From assembly GCF_006861825.1 (NCBI RefSeq), contig NZ_VDGI01000003.1:195989-259988 (forward strand): a stretch of 64,000 bases of DNA, in the 5' to 3' direction. The stretch comes from Psychrobacillus vulpis. GTDB taxonomy: Bacteria > Bacillota > Bacilli > Bacillales_A > Planococcaceae. A model generated the notes under the pieces. That model saw only the letters and a list, made by a program, of their open reading frames with translations. It ran no database searches and was not told where the DNA came from. How positions within the stretch are numbered: position 1 is the first letter of the stretch; the number at the start of each line of letters is the position of its first letter. Positions 30,390 through 38,490 of the stretch are shown here, piece by piece. Made by a program: the position numbers and the translations under genes.

Positions 30390-31271
30390 ATGAATATTGG
30401 CCATATATCGACAGCAATGGTTACTCCGTTTCAAAAAAATGGATCAATTGATTTTCCAGCAACTGAAAAGTTAATTGAGCACTTACTTTCAACTGGAACA
30501 GAGTCACTTGTTGTTTGCGGAACTACAGGAGAATCTCCAACTCTATCAACAGATGAAAAGCTAGAACTTATACAATTTGTTGTAGAAAAAGTGAATGGAA
30601 GAGTCCCTGTAATTGCAGGAACAGGAAGCAATAATACAGCAGCTTCTATTGATCTATCCCAAAAGGCACAAGCACTTGGTGTAGATGCGATAATGATCGT
30701 AACTCCTTATTACAACAAACCAAATCAAAGAGGGATGATTGCGCATTTTGAAGCGATAGCTAGTGCCACATCATTACCAATTGTTGTTTACAATATTCCA
30801 GGTCGTTCAGTTGTGAATTTAGAGCCCGAAACAATTGTAGCATTAAGTAAAATACCTTCGATTCAAATTGTGAAAGAAGCAAGTGGAAACTTGGATCAAA
30901 TGACAAAAATATTGGCGAATGTTGACGACGATTTTCTTGTCTACAGTGGAGACGATTCTCTAACTCTACCATTATTAGCTATTGGTGGTTCAGGTATCAT
31001 TTCTGTTGCATCGCACGTGATAGGGCGTGAAATGCAAGAAATGATTCAAGCATTTCACACTGGTGAGTATGCTAGAGCAGCAAAGATTCATCAGTTAATC
31101 CTACCAGTTATGAAAGGTTTGTTTGTACATCCAAATCCGGTAGTTGTAAAATATGCACTTTCTAAAGTAGGTGTAGAAGTCGGTTCATTACGATTACCGC
31201 TTGTAGAGATGACTGAAGAAGAAAAATTAGGTTTCGATCAAGTATGGGACGAATTTTTACAAAATAAATAA
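30390..31271 (+). CDS. dapA: 4-hydroxy-tetrahydrodipicolinate synthase
   Basis: 293 aa. Condenses pyruvate with aspartate semialdehyde; its product feeds both DAP and dipicolinate. TIM-barrel lyase family: CGTTGESPTLSTDEK (about 43-57), the Tyr in MIVTPYYNKPNQRGM (about 133), and the Schiff-base Lys in IQIVKEASGNLDQM (about 162). Immediately follows asd. In B. subtilis dapG (aspartokinase) lies between asd and dapA; it is absent here. Followed by a double hairpin and then the accessory region. Confidence 0.97.
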   Translation: MNIGHISTAMVTPFQKNGSIDFPATEKLIEHLLSTGTESLVVCGTTGESPTLSTDEKLELIQFVVEKVNGRVPVIAGTGSNNTAASIDLSQKAQALGVDAIMIVTPYYNKPNQRGMIAHFEAIASATSLPIVVYNIPGRSVVNLEPETIVALSKIPSIQIVKEASGNLDQMTKILANVDDDFLVYSGDDSLTLPLLAIGGSGIISVASHVIGREMQEMIQAFHTGEYARAAKIHQLILPVMKGLFVHPNPVVVKYALSKVGVEVGSLRLPLVEMTEEEKLGFDQVWDEFLQNK

Positions 31272-31282
31272 AACGTTAAAAG

Positions 31283-31349
31283 ACTGAAGTTATTTGCTTC
31301 AGTTCAGACTGTAGACAAACTCTAAAAGTTGCTACAGTCTTTTTTTTTT
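31283..31349 (+). terminator. Double hairpin terminator after dapA, with an element-end-like insert
   Basis: First hairpin: ACTGAAG (31283-31289) with CTTCAGT (31297-31303), but no T-tract follows it. Next comes CAGACTGTAGACAAAC (31305-31320), almost identical to the element end at 63909, and then a second hairpin GACTGTAG/CTACAGTC (31307-31314 with 31332-31339) followed by ten T. The second hairpin is the working terminator. Confidence 0.8.
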
Positions 31350-31429
31350 ATAGATAAGAAAGTATATAAAAATGATGTACTATGAACCCAGTGTTTATAG
31401 TACTTTTACTAGGAATAGTAAAGACTTGT

Positions 31430-31560
31430 AAGGGCGCTGAAAGAGTGTCACTCCAGGGTTGACCAATAGTCCAATTAATAAGAAAATCGTTGAAACGGCA
31501 CTCTTTCCGCAGGCGTTGCCTCAGCCTCTTCGCTGCGAGGGCACTGAAAAAGTCCTCCAA
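31430..31560. repeat. Repeat fragment with CACTGAAAAAGT-type motifs
   Basis: GGGCGCTGAAAGAGTGTC at about 31432 and GAGGGCACTGAAAAAGTCC at 31537-31554, plus AGAAAATCGTTGAAACGGC near 31482. All of these recur, some inverted, in the nest at 60215-60962. No gene. Confidence 0.6.
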
Positions 31561-31570
31561 GAGATTTCAT

Positions 31571-31613
31571 AGAGAGTATGGTGAATGACAAGTTGTTCAC
31601 ATACTCTCTTTTT
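31571..31613 (+). terminator. Strong hairpin with T-run inside the repeat zone
   Basis: AGAGAGTATGGTGAA pairs with TTCACATACTCTCT (one bulge), followed by TTTTTA. No gene lies directly upstream; it may be the terminator of a lost gene or part of a mobile element. Confidence 0.6.
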
Positions 31614-31639
31614 ATTGGGAAATCGTTGATTTCCGTACC

Positions 31640-31800
31640 AGGCGGACGCTTTCCGCCGGCATGGCTTCAGCCGCTTCCCTTGCTCCTGCGCAAGCTCGTC
31701 GCAAAAATTAATTTCGCTACACTCAGTCCAGGGTCTTCAGCTCATGCTATTCCGGCTGGAGTCGCCGCCTTCCACTCCAATCAACTAGCATCCACCTATT
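31640..31800 (+). repeat. GC-rich repeat unit B at the left edge of the accessory block
   Basis: GGCGGACGCTTTCCGCCGGC ... GGAGTCGCCGCCTTCC then ACTCCAATCAACTAGCATC. It is the same family as 27001-27165 and, in inverted orientation, 37985-38112. Its ...CTCCAATCAACTA edge points into the accessory block, as does the matching edge of the inverted copy. Confidence 0.7.
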
Positions 31801-31853
31801 CTTCTAAAAACCTTATTCGTTAATAATAGAGAGACTAAATGGTGGTGTGCAAA

Positions 31854-32100
31854 ATGATTTCTAACCAAGAAACCCTTAATTTAAATGGCAATTTATGATT
31901 TGGTCGTTCCTAAAGATAATATACTTCGTCAAATAAACGAATTGGTAGACTTCTCCTTCGTTTTAGAGGAGTTGAAAACAAAATATTGTTTAGATAATGG
32001 TCGGAATGCCGTTCCCCCAATTCGGATGTTCAAGTACTTACTATTAAAGCAATTTTTGATGTATCCGATGTGGATCTAGTGAAACTGGGATAACCCCAGT
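31854..32100 (+). pseudogene. Remnant of an IS1182-family transposase (N-terminus only)
   Basis: ATG at 31854 gives MISNQETLNL, then the frame breaks; about 6-8 bases seem lost. It resumes at 31885 as MAIYDLVVPKDNILRQINELVDFSFVLEELKTKYCLDNGR...PIRMFKYLLLK, characteristic of the N-terminal domain of IS1182-type transposases. A one-base deletion near 32051 shifts the frame again: the continuation IFDVSDVDLV is readable in the next frame. No DDE catalytic part follows, so it is inactive. The family call is from remembered sequence patterns. Confidence 0.75.
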
Positions 32101-32151
32101 TCCATTAGAGGAAACAGCAGAGATTATCCGTTTGATAGAAAAAATTAACGG

Positions 32152-32199
32152 TGTCCCTGTGTAAGAAACTATTTCTGAATTATGTGATGCACAGGGACA
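32152..32199. repeat. 10-bp inverted repeat after the transposase remnant
   Basis: TGTCCCTGTG at 32152-32161 and CACAGGGACA at 32190-32199 are perfect inverted repeats 28 bp apart. Could be ends of a tiny deleted element or a hairpin; there is no T-tract. Confidence 0.5.
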
Positions 32200-32230
32200 A
32201 ATCCCAAGCAATGCCCCCTGTAAAGTGAGG

Positions 32231-32236
32231 TATAAT
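32231..32236 (+). promoter_or_regulatory. -10 box (TATAAT) upstream of the two-component system
   Basis: A perfect TATAAT lies 65 bp before the response-regulator start; no good -35 at 17 bp. A small hairpin GAAAAT/ATTTTC follows at 32244-32258. Confidence 0.35.
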
Positions 32237-32300
32237 TGATAGGAGAAAATGAGATTTTCTAGTAAATCAATGCTCCTGAATGCTGAAGGTGGGGATAGAA

Positions 32301-32969
32301 GTGAAAAAAATTCTATATTTAGAAGATGATTTGGAGATTGGACGTATTGTCAAAGAGGATTTAGAACAACGTGGCTATTTTGTCCATTGGCTAACTTCCG
32401 GTGAAGGAGCGGTAGAGGCACTAAAGGATGAGGAATTAGTCATTTTGGATGTGATGCTTCCTGGATTAGATGGTTTTACCGTAGGGCAGAGGCTAAAACG
32501 TCATCATCCTGAGGTGCCTATTTTGATGCTGTCTGCTAGGACCTCGGTAGATGATAAGTTACAGGGGCTAAATTTTGCGGATGATTATGTGACGAAGCCT
32601 TTTCATCCTGAAGAGCTGGCGGCAAGAATTGAAGTATTGCTAAGAAGGAATCAGCGCGCTATGCCAGAAGAAATTCGGGTAGGTCGATTAATTGTTAATT
32701 TGACTGAAAATCGAATTTTAACGCAAAGTGGCGAAGAAATACTTTTGACAGCAAAGCAACACCAAATTTTTATGTATTTATTACGACATCCAAATCAAAT
32801 TTTAACGAAGGAGCAATTGTACGAGGCGGTATGGGGAGCGTCCTTTTTAGAAGGGGATAAAAGTTTAATGGTTCATATTCGTTATTTACGCGAAAAAATT
32901 GAAGAGCAGCCGAGTGAACCCAAAATTGTTGAAACGATTCGAGGGATCGGTTATCGGGTGAAGTTATGA
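32301..32969 (+). CDS. OmpR-family response regulator
   Basis: 222 aa from the GTG at 32301 with AAGGTGGGG six bases before it (an ATG at 32280 has no site). The receiver domain has the acidic pair in LYLEDD, the phospho-acceptor Asp in VILDVMLPGLDG (about 48) and the Lys in YVTKPFHPEEL. The GLNFADDY loop is one residue shorter than usual. C-terminal winged helix with LTAKQHQIFMYLLRHPNQILTKEQLYEAVWG and ETIRGIGYRVKL. Overlaps the kinase gene (TTATGA). Probably controls the adjacent ABC transporter. Confidence 0.93.
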   Translation: MKKILYLEDDLEIGRIVKEDLEQRGYFVHWLTSGEGAVEALKDEELVILDVMLPGLDGFTVGQRLKRHHPEVPILMLSARTSVDDKLQGLNFADDYVTKPFHPEELAARIEVLLRRNQRAMPEEIRVGRLIVNLTENRILTQSGEEILLTAKQHQIFMYLLRHPNQILTKEQLYEAVWGASFLEGDKSLMVHIRYLREKIEEQPSEPKIVETIRGIGYRVKL

Positions 32970-34312
32970 AAAAGCTCAGGCAGTCATTATTGATACAATA
33001 TGTATTGATAATTTTAGTAGCGACGATGTTTATCCCAATTACTGTTCCAGCCCTCTCCATTCTTTTTTTTAACTTTACTCCTGAAGATGATTCTTCTGAT
33101 CGATACTATAATGGAACTGATATAGAGCAAATGTGGTCTTCGACTGCAAAAGAGCTAGGAGGGGCTACAGAAGAACAGATTCGCGATAAGTTTTTGGAGA
33201 TGAAAGGGATTTATCCGGAGGCCTCACTCTATTTTATAGATGAAGAGGGACAGAATCGATTGAAATATCCGGAATCTTTAGAGATACCTCAACATTGGAG
33301 TGCGTCCTATGCCGTTGATTTTATGAAAAAGAATCGTGGGGGAGAGGTCGATCCTTTTACAGTTGTTTCTTTCATAGGTGACGACCAAGGAGAAGGGTTT
33401 ATCGTATTGCAAATTCCGCGTTCGGATATGGTTAGTCCTAGTAGTATAAATGGAGAGTTATACAATTATTTTATCATAGGCACGTTTATCCTTATTTTAA
33501 TAGGATTCATTGTTATATCGACACTATTTTTTTACCGCATTCGAAAGCGCCTCCTTCATTTACAAAAAGTGATGGATACTTCTGAAGGAAATAGTATCCC
33601 ATCAGCTGTTGAAGTGAAGCATCAGGATGAGATTGGGCGTTTAGGACAGTCGTTTAATCGAATGGTTGAGGAGCTTGAAACAGGAAGAAAGCGTGAGCAA
33701 GAAGAGGAAAAGCTGCGGAAAGAATTAATTGCCAATTTATCACATGATTTACGGACGCCCTTGACGACCATTCGCGGACATGCATACCGTTTGAAAAAAG
33801 AAAGTCTTAGTGAAGATGGGCAAGAATCCGTTGATTTAATAGATGAAAAAGTTAACTTTATGGCTGAGCTGATGGAGAATTTACTCTCTTATACATTACT
33901 TCATGCTGGGAAATATCCATACCATCCGGAAGAAGTGGATATAGTGCGACTCATACGTACTTCTTTTGCGGGGTGGTATCCTATATTTGAAAACATGAAA
34001 TTCAAAATTGAGTTAGAGATTCCTGATGAGCGAATTGTGTGGAATATCGATCCGCAATGGTTTCATCGTATACTCGATAATTTCTTTCAAAATGTTTATA
34101 GGCATGCGGGTAACGGAAGATATGTAGGGATAAAAATTGAAAATAGATCAGTTATAATAGAAGATCGTGGTCCGGGAATGAGTGCTCAATCAGGCAAAAA
34201 AGGTGCTGGTGTTGGACTATCTGTTGTCTCGCTAATGCTTAAAGAAATGCAACTCAATTGGGACATCGATACAAGTGAACAGGGAACAACAATGAAAATT
34301 ACTCCAAAATAA
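32966..34312 (+). CDS. Membrane sensor histidine kinase
   Basis: 448 aa. TM1 about residues 8-32, an extracytoplasmic sensor domain of about 135 residues, TM2 about 168-192, a HAMP domain (about 193-245), then dimerisation/phosphoacceptor helix with the His in ANLSHDLRTPLTTIRGHA (about 258) and an HATPase domain with FFQNVYRHAG (N box), EDRGPGMS (G1) and GAGVGLSVVSLM (G2). Coupled to the regulator by overlapping ATGA. The large extracellular domain argues against the short BceS-type peptide sensor; the ligand is unknown. Confidence 0.93.
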   Translation: MKKLRQSLLIQYVLIILVATMFIPITVPALSILFFNFTPEDDSSDRYYNGTDIEQMWSSTAKELGGATEEQIRDKFLEMKGIYPEASLYFIDEEGQNRLKYPESLEIPQHWSASYAVDFMKKNRGGEVDPFTVVSFIGDDQGEGFIVLQIPRSDMVSPSSINGELYNYFIIGTFILILIGFIVISTLFFYRIRKRLLHLQKVMDTSEGNSIPSAVEVKHQDEIGRLGQSFNRMVEELETGRKREQEEEKLRKELIANLSHDLRTPLTTIRGHAYRLKKESLSEDGQESVDLIDEKVNFMAELMENLLSYTLLHAGKYPYHPEEVDIVRLIRTSFAGWYPIFENMKFKIELEIPDERIVWNIDPQWFHRILDNFFQNVYRHAGNGRYVGIKIENRSVIIEDRGPGMSAQSGKKGAGVGLSVVSLMLKEMQLNWDIDTSEQGTTMKITPK

Positions 34313-34314
34313 GA

Positions 34315-34350
34315 AGAGATGGGCCATTGACGAGGCCTGTCTTTTCTTTT
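34315..34350 (+). terminator. Probable intrinsic terminator after the kinase
   Basis: AGATGGGCC pairs with GGCCTGTCT (two wobble pairs), followed by TTTCTTTTAT. Confidence 0.65.
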
Positions 34351-34501
34351 ATTAGACAAAAGTATAACTATGAAAGGGAAACGACTTTTAATTGGAATTT
34401 TTGGGCATTTAGTTGTAAAAATAAGAGGTTTAGTTGGAAAATGATCATTTGGACCAGCTCAATCTCGTTGAGAAAAGCAGGGGTGCCATATGTTTTTCTA
34501 A

Positions 34502-34542
34502 TTTAAACAAAATTTAAACTACATCTACCCTTCGTTTTAAAC
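34502..34542 (+). promoter_or_regulatory. TTTAAAC direct repeats upstream of the ABC transporter
   Basis: TTTAAAC occurs at 34502-34508, 34513-34519 and 34536-34542, i.e. start-to-start spacing of 11 and 23 bp. Tandem half-sites one helical turn apart are typical of OmpR-family regulator binding. It lies directly before the ABC genes and downstream of the two-component pair. Confidence 0.5.
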
Positions 34543-34575
34543 TTCAAGAGTTACGATAGGTTTGAGGTGAAGATC

Positions 34576-35490
34576 ATGAGTAATTACATTATTGAAACGG
34601 AGAAGTTGACGAAAAAGTATGGGGCTAGACGTGTCGTACATCAAGTGGATTTGAAAGTGAAGAAAGGAGAAATATATGGATTCTTAGGGCCGAACGGTGC
34701 TGGGAAGACGACAACGATTAAGATGTTGTTAGGTCTTGCGCGTCCAACAAAAGGTTCGATTCATATTTTCGGTAAGGATATGAAAAAAGATAAGCTTGCT
34801 GTTTTAAAGAAAATTGGTTCTCTCGTGGAATATCCTTCGTATTATGGACATTTGACAGCATATGAAAATCTGGAAGCTGTAAGAATTTTATTGGATGCAC
34901 CCAAGTCAAGAATTGATGAGGTACTATCCATTGTACGGTTGACGAGGGATGCAAAGAGACCGGTTAAAGGTTTTTCTTTAGGAATGAAGCAACGACTTGG
35001 CATTGCGACTGCATTATTGGGCAATCCAGAATTGTTAATTTTGGATGAGCCGACAAATGGCCTTGATCCGTCGGGGATTATCGAAATACGTGAACTTCTT
35101 AAAAGCATGCCAAAAGAGCATGGTATTACGATAGTCGTGTCGAGTCATTTATTATCTGAAATCGATCAAATGGCAACACAAGTCGGTATTATTTCAAAAG
35201 GGGAAATGATTTTTCAAGACTCCATTGAAACGTTGAGAAAACGCTCTTCAAGTAAAATCAAGTTGACCGTGAACGATGCTCAATCTGCTTGGAGAAATTT
35301 AATGTCCAATGGGTTTAAAACGGATGTAGTTCAAAATCAATTATTTGTAGATAGTGTTACGGATGAAAAGATTGCTGAAATCGTGTCATCACTAGTTAAA
35401 AACGATTATTCCATTTACCGAGTAGAAGAAGAGAAAAAGTCACTTGAAGAAATTTTCTTAGAGTTGACAGGCGGGGAGGGAAGTTTGTAA
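34576..35490 (+). CDS. ABC transporter ATP-binding protein (peptide-antibiotic resistance type)
   Basis: 304 aa from the ATG at 34576 with GAGGTG upstream. Walker A GFLGPNGAGKTTTIKMLLGLARPTKG (about 36-60), Q-loop VEYPSYYGHLTAYENLE, signature FSLGMKQRLGIATALLG (about 133), Walker B LLILDEPTNGLDPSG, H-loop SSHLLSEID. A C-terminal regulatory part of about 85 residues is typical of the BcrA/lantibiotic immunity class. Paired with two ABC-2 permeases and next to a two-component system, a common arrangement for sensing and resisting cell-wall-active peptides; the substrate is not shown. Confidence 0.9.
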   Translation: MSNYIIETEKLTKKYGARRVVHQVDLKVKKGEIYGFLGPNGAGKTTTIKMLLGLARPTKGSIHIFGKDMKKDKLAVLKKIGSLVEYPSYYGHLTAYENLEAVRILLDAPKSRIDEVLSIVRLTRDAKRPVKGFSLGMKQRLGIATALLGNPELLILDEPTNGLDPSGIIEIRELLKSMPKEHGITIVVSSHLLSEIDQMATQVGIISKGEMIFQDSIETLRKRSSSKIKLTVNDAQSAWRNLMSNGFKTDVVQNQLFVDSVTDEKIAEIVSSLVKNDYSIYRVEEEKKSLEEIFLELTGGEGSL

Positions 35491-36200
35491 TGGGTCGCAT
35501 TATGGCTTCCGAAATGCTTAAAATTAAAAGGAAAATGATATTATTTTTAATCTTTTTAGGCCCCATCGGAGTGGTTGCTTTAGAAGCGTGTAATTTTGGG
35601 CTCAGGTATGACTATCTTACAAAAGTATATAAGGATGATTTGTGGGGAGGACTCATTAATGAGGCTTCACTACTATCGATTCCGACGATTTTGATTGGTT
35701 TAACGATTATTACGTCGATGATTGCCAATATTGAACACCAAACAAATGCTTGGAAGCAATTACTTGCTTTGCCGATATCCAAGACGAAGGTGTATACCGG
35801 GAAAGCATTATTAGCATTCCTGTTACTTATCTTGTCGTGCGTAGTTTTAGCAGGTGGCATAATAGTTCTTGGATTGCTGTTGAAATTTGGGGTAAATATT
35901 CCTTTTCTTTATTTACTCAAAATGTGTTTCTTTCCGTTCCTTGCATCGCTGCCGTTTCTAGCTTTGCAAATATGGTTAGCGATTACGATGAAGAATCAGG
36001 CGATTCCACTTACTGTGGGGATTATGGGGACAATTATTTCGATGTATTCGATGAATTTTCCAAATTGGGTGCCATGGAAATGGCCATTGTTAGTCAATGA
36101 TTTGGAGAAGGCTGTTTATTCCATTGTAGCAAGTATCGTTATTGGTTTACTACTCTATTTGGTTAGCCACTTAGATTTTCATAGGAAGGAAGTGAGATAA
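35490..36200 (+). CDS. ABC-2 type permease, subunit 1
   Basis: 236 aa, six predicted membrane segments (about 18-36, 62-80, 105-135, 145-165, 175-195, 212-230). Begins MGRIMASEMLKIKRKMILFLIFLGPIG, typical of lantibiotic-immunity (NisE/SpaE-like) permeases; ANIEHQTNAWKQLLALPISKTKVYTGKALLAF is the conserved loop. ATG overlaps the ATPase stop (GTAATGGG). Together with the next gene it forms a heterodimeric channel. Confidence 0.87.
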   Translation: MGRIMASEMLKIKRKMILFLIFLGPIGVVALEACNFGLRYDYLTKVYKDDLWGGLINEASLLSIPTILIGLTIITSMIANIEHQTNAWKQLLALPISKTKVYTGKALLAFLLLILSCVVLAGGIIVLGLLLKFGVNIPFLYLLKMCFFPFLASLPFLALQIWLAITMKNQAIPLTVGIMGTIISMYSMNFPNWVPWKWPLLVNDLEKAVYSIVASIVIGLLLYLVSHLDFHRKEVR

Positions 36201-36935
36201 TTGGGTAGATTATTTCAATCTGAATTTTTAAAGTTAAGGAAATCTTTAATATGGCTTCTCATTTTTGTAAGTCCAATCTTATCATTATTTCTTGGTTTAC
36301 TAGAGTCAAATGAAATAACGAATGTAAAGGGCGCAGAGTGGATGACGACGCTCTCCATGATGACGATTAGCCATGCGATTCTGTTTTTGCCTTTGCTCGC
36401 AGGTGTTTTTTCAAGTTTTGTTTGTCGTTATGAACATGCGGGGGGTGGATGGAAACAGCTGTTAGCAATGCCTGTTTCAAGAGGGAGTATCTATGTGGCG
36501 AAGTTGCTCGTTGTCGCTGCTTTGATAGCGGCGACACAATTACTGTTCGTCGTATGTTTGTTGTTCATCGGTTGGGTGAAGGGTTATCCGAGTGTTATTC
36601 CATGGGATAGTATTGCGATCAGTATCGTTGGGGGATGGGTTGCTTGTCTACCATTGATTGCCTTACAAATGTTCGTGTCGGTTGCATGGTCAAGTTTTGC
36701 TGCACCGCTTGCGCTCAATGTTATTTTGACGATTCCGAATATGTTGATTATAAACTCTGAAAAGTTTGGACCGTATTACCCTTGGGCACAGCCCTTCTTA
36801 GCTATGATGCCAAATTCATCTGAAGGTTTTGGTGCTTTAAATGTTTCGTTAGTGACATTATTAATCGTTATTCTAGGGAGTCTCGGATTGTTTTTGAGCT
36901 CTGGATTTGTGTACTTCAAGAGGAAGGAAGTTTAG
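36201..36935 (+). CDS. ABC-2 type permease, subunit 2
   Basis: 244 aa from a TTG two codons after the previous stop (GGAAGTGAG site). Same fold as subunit 1: MGRLFQSEFLKLRKSLIWLLIFVSPILSLFLG, then YEHAGGGWKQLLAMPVSRGSIYVAKLLVVAALI, so the two permeases are ancient duplicates. Ends FVYFKRKEV. Followed by a strong terminator at 36965-36998. Codon choice is somewhat richer in G+C than the neighbouring core genes, in line with later acquisition. Confidence 0.87.
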   Translation: MGRLFQSEFLKLRKSLIWLLIFVSPILSLFLGLLESNEITNVKGAEWMTTLSMMTISHAILFLPLLAGVFSSFVCRYEHAGGGWKQLLAMPVSRGSIYVAKLLVVAALIAATQLLFVVCLLFIGWVKGYPSVIPWDSIAISIVGGWVACLPLIALQMFVSVAWSSFAAPLALNVILTIPNMLIINSEKFGPYYPWAQPFLAMMPNSSEGFGALNVSLVTLLIVILGSLGLFLSSGFVYFKRKEV

Positions 36936-36964
36936 TCTAGGAATAATTCTAACGATAGTCTACA

Positions 36965-36998
36965 AGTAGCCGAAGAGAAATTTTCGGCTACTATATTT
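36965..36998 (+). terminator. Intrinsic terminator after the ABC transporter
   Basis: AGTAGCCGAA pairs perfectly with TTCGGCTACT; T-rich tail ATATTT. It can act on both strands, so it may also stop a transcript from the opposite-strand fragment downstream. Confidence 0.8.
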
Positions 36999-37130
36999 AA
37001 ATTTAAAAATGGATATTTTTCACAGATAACTACAGTTAGTTGGAAAATATACAGTTCATGTGCTAACTCATCGAAGAAAAGAGTACATTTAAACTTCAAT
37101 ACCAGTGGTCAAGCCCCTTTAAAGCGAACT

Positions 37131-37994
37131 CTACTTAATCAGCATAACCTTCGCTCTAAAATTAACCCCAAGCCTACTGTAAATAGTTGTTAAGTAGACG
37201 CGTACAGTTCCTTCGGAAAGAAAGAGGCGTTCAGCAATTTCACGATTGGTTGCACCATCTACTAACAATGTGAACACTTCCTTTTCACGTGGGGTAAGTG
37301 AGTCTAGTAAACTCCCCTGTGAATATCTATGTTCGATCAGCTGTTCTAGATAGGATAGCAGAACAAAACTCCAATGTAGTTTTGTATTCGTCTGCTGAAC
37401 TTTCAAGTATGTTTCCATCAAAGGAACAATGGCCTTCTCATCTAGAAAAGTGCGGATATACCCATAAGGTGCGCCGTGTCCTAATGCTTCGTTCAACGCC
37501 ATCAATGCAGCATCTTCATGATCCAATTCCATTTCACAAATTGCTTCAAGGACAGCTGTTTCTATAATGGTGGATACTTGCATTTCCTGTAATGCTTTCG
37601 TTTTTACTTGAATAATCGTTTTTAGCGCGTCTTCTGCTTGTCCTTTTACCAATAATAAGCGGGTATTTACTAGTAACCAAAAAGGTTGTCTCGATTCTGC
37701 TTTGCAAAGTTCGACTTCTGCTTGTGAAATATTTCCTTCTATTAAATTACAGCAAGCTTTCATTGTGCGCAATGAGTTAATCCAATGCTTTTCTTTGACA
37801 ATTTCCATCGTACTATCTAGCAAAGCATGGGCTGCTACAAAATTTCTGTTCATTGCATGAATATGAGCTTTTAGTATATACATAGGGATAAATAAACCTG
37901 AATCGTTCATGCGATGCCCATATTGAAGGGCTACTTCTAACTCAATGATCGCTAGATCTAATACGTAACCTCGTTTATTTTTCAGAGCATTAGT
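37131..37994 (-). pseudogene. Truncated LuxR/MalT-like transcriptional regulator
   Basis: The minus-strand frame encodes about 285 residues: TPR-like helical repeats, then a C-terminal LuxR helix-turn-helix, SLTPREKEVFTLLVDGATNREIAERLFLSEGTVRVYLTTIYSRLGV. The longest ATG-initiated part is 259 aa, but the similarity-like frame continues upstream (NKRGYVLDLAIIELEVALQYGHR) until it runs into the repeat at about 37985. MalT-type regulators are usually about 850-900 aa with an N-terminal ATPase; all of that is missing. The C-terminal end also looks short. Probably a dead fragment. Confidence 0.8.
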
Positions 37995-38112
37995 TGATTG
38001 GAGCGGAGGGCGACGACTCCTGCGGGAATAGCGTGAGTCTTGAGACCCTGCAGGGAGTATAGCGACCGAAGCGGCTCAAGCCACGCCCGCGGAAAGCGTT
38101 CGCCAGGAGCGG
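37985..38112 (-). repeat. GC-rich repeat unit B at the right edge of the accessory block
   Basis: AGTTGATTGGAGCGGAGGGCGA ... AAGCCACGCCCGCGGAAAGCG, read in two parts; it is the reverse complement type of the unit at 31640-31800. Its inner edge cuts the LuxR-like gene. From 38113 to 38416 I see nothing recognisable. Confidence 0.7.
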
Positions 38113-38416
38113 GAAATGTGGATACCTTCCTACAAACGTTCTTAGGTACAGACAAGGGCTCAAGCACGTAGGAGAAGAACTGTCTCACGGTTTCTTACTT
38201 TGTTCCAAACGTTGCATCTTCAGGTGCCTTTAATTTGTAAGTAAGGATTATTATACTGATTATCCAAACCATAGAGCTTCCGTTATTCTTTTAATCGATG
38301 TTGCTTTTAATTTGATTAAACCGAACGAATAACTCTCAAGTCCAAATAGGGTGTTTGACTTTTATATCTATCTAGATAAATTCTTCCTAACAAAAAGTTG
38401 TAGAATGCTTTTATTA

Positions 38417-38445
38417 TTGTGCGAATCGACGACCTTCGATATAAT
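38417..38445 (+). promoter_or_regulatory. Sigma-A promoter of rnjB
   Basis: TTGTGC at 38417-38422, 17-bp spacer, TATAAT at 38440-38445, 45 bp before the start codon. Confidence 0.75.
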
Positions 38446-38490
38446 GAAAATTAGTGGATGTTGGTCGGGTTAATATTAGGAGGAAAACAA

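Noticed and set aside
31578-31823. 81-codon frame before the transposase remnant
   Set aside because: It spans a hairpin and a repeat unit; no site and no similarity that I recognise.
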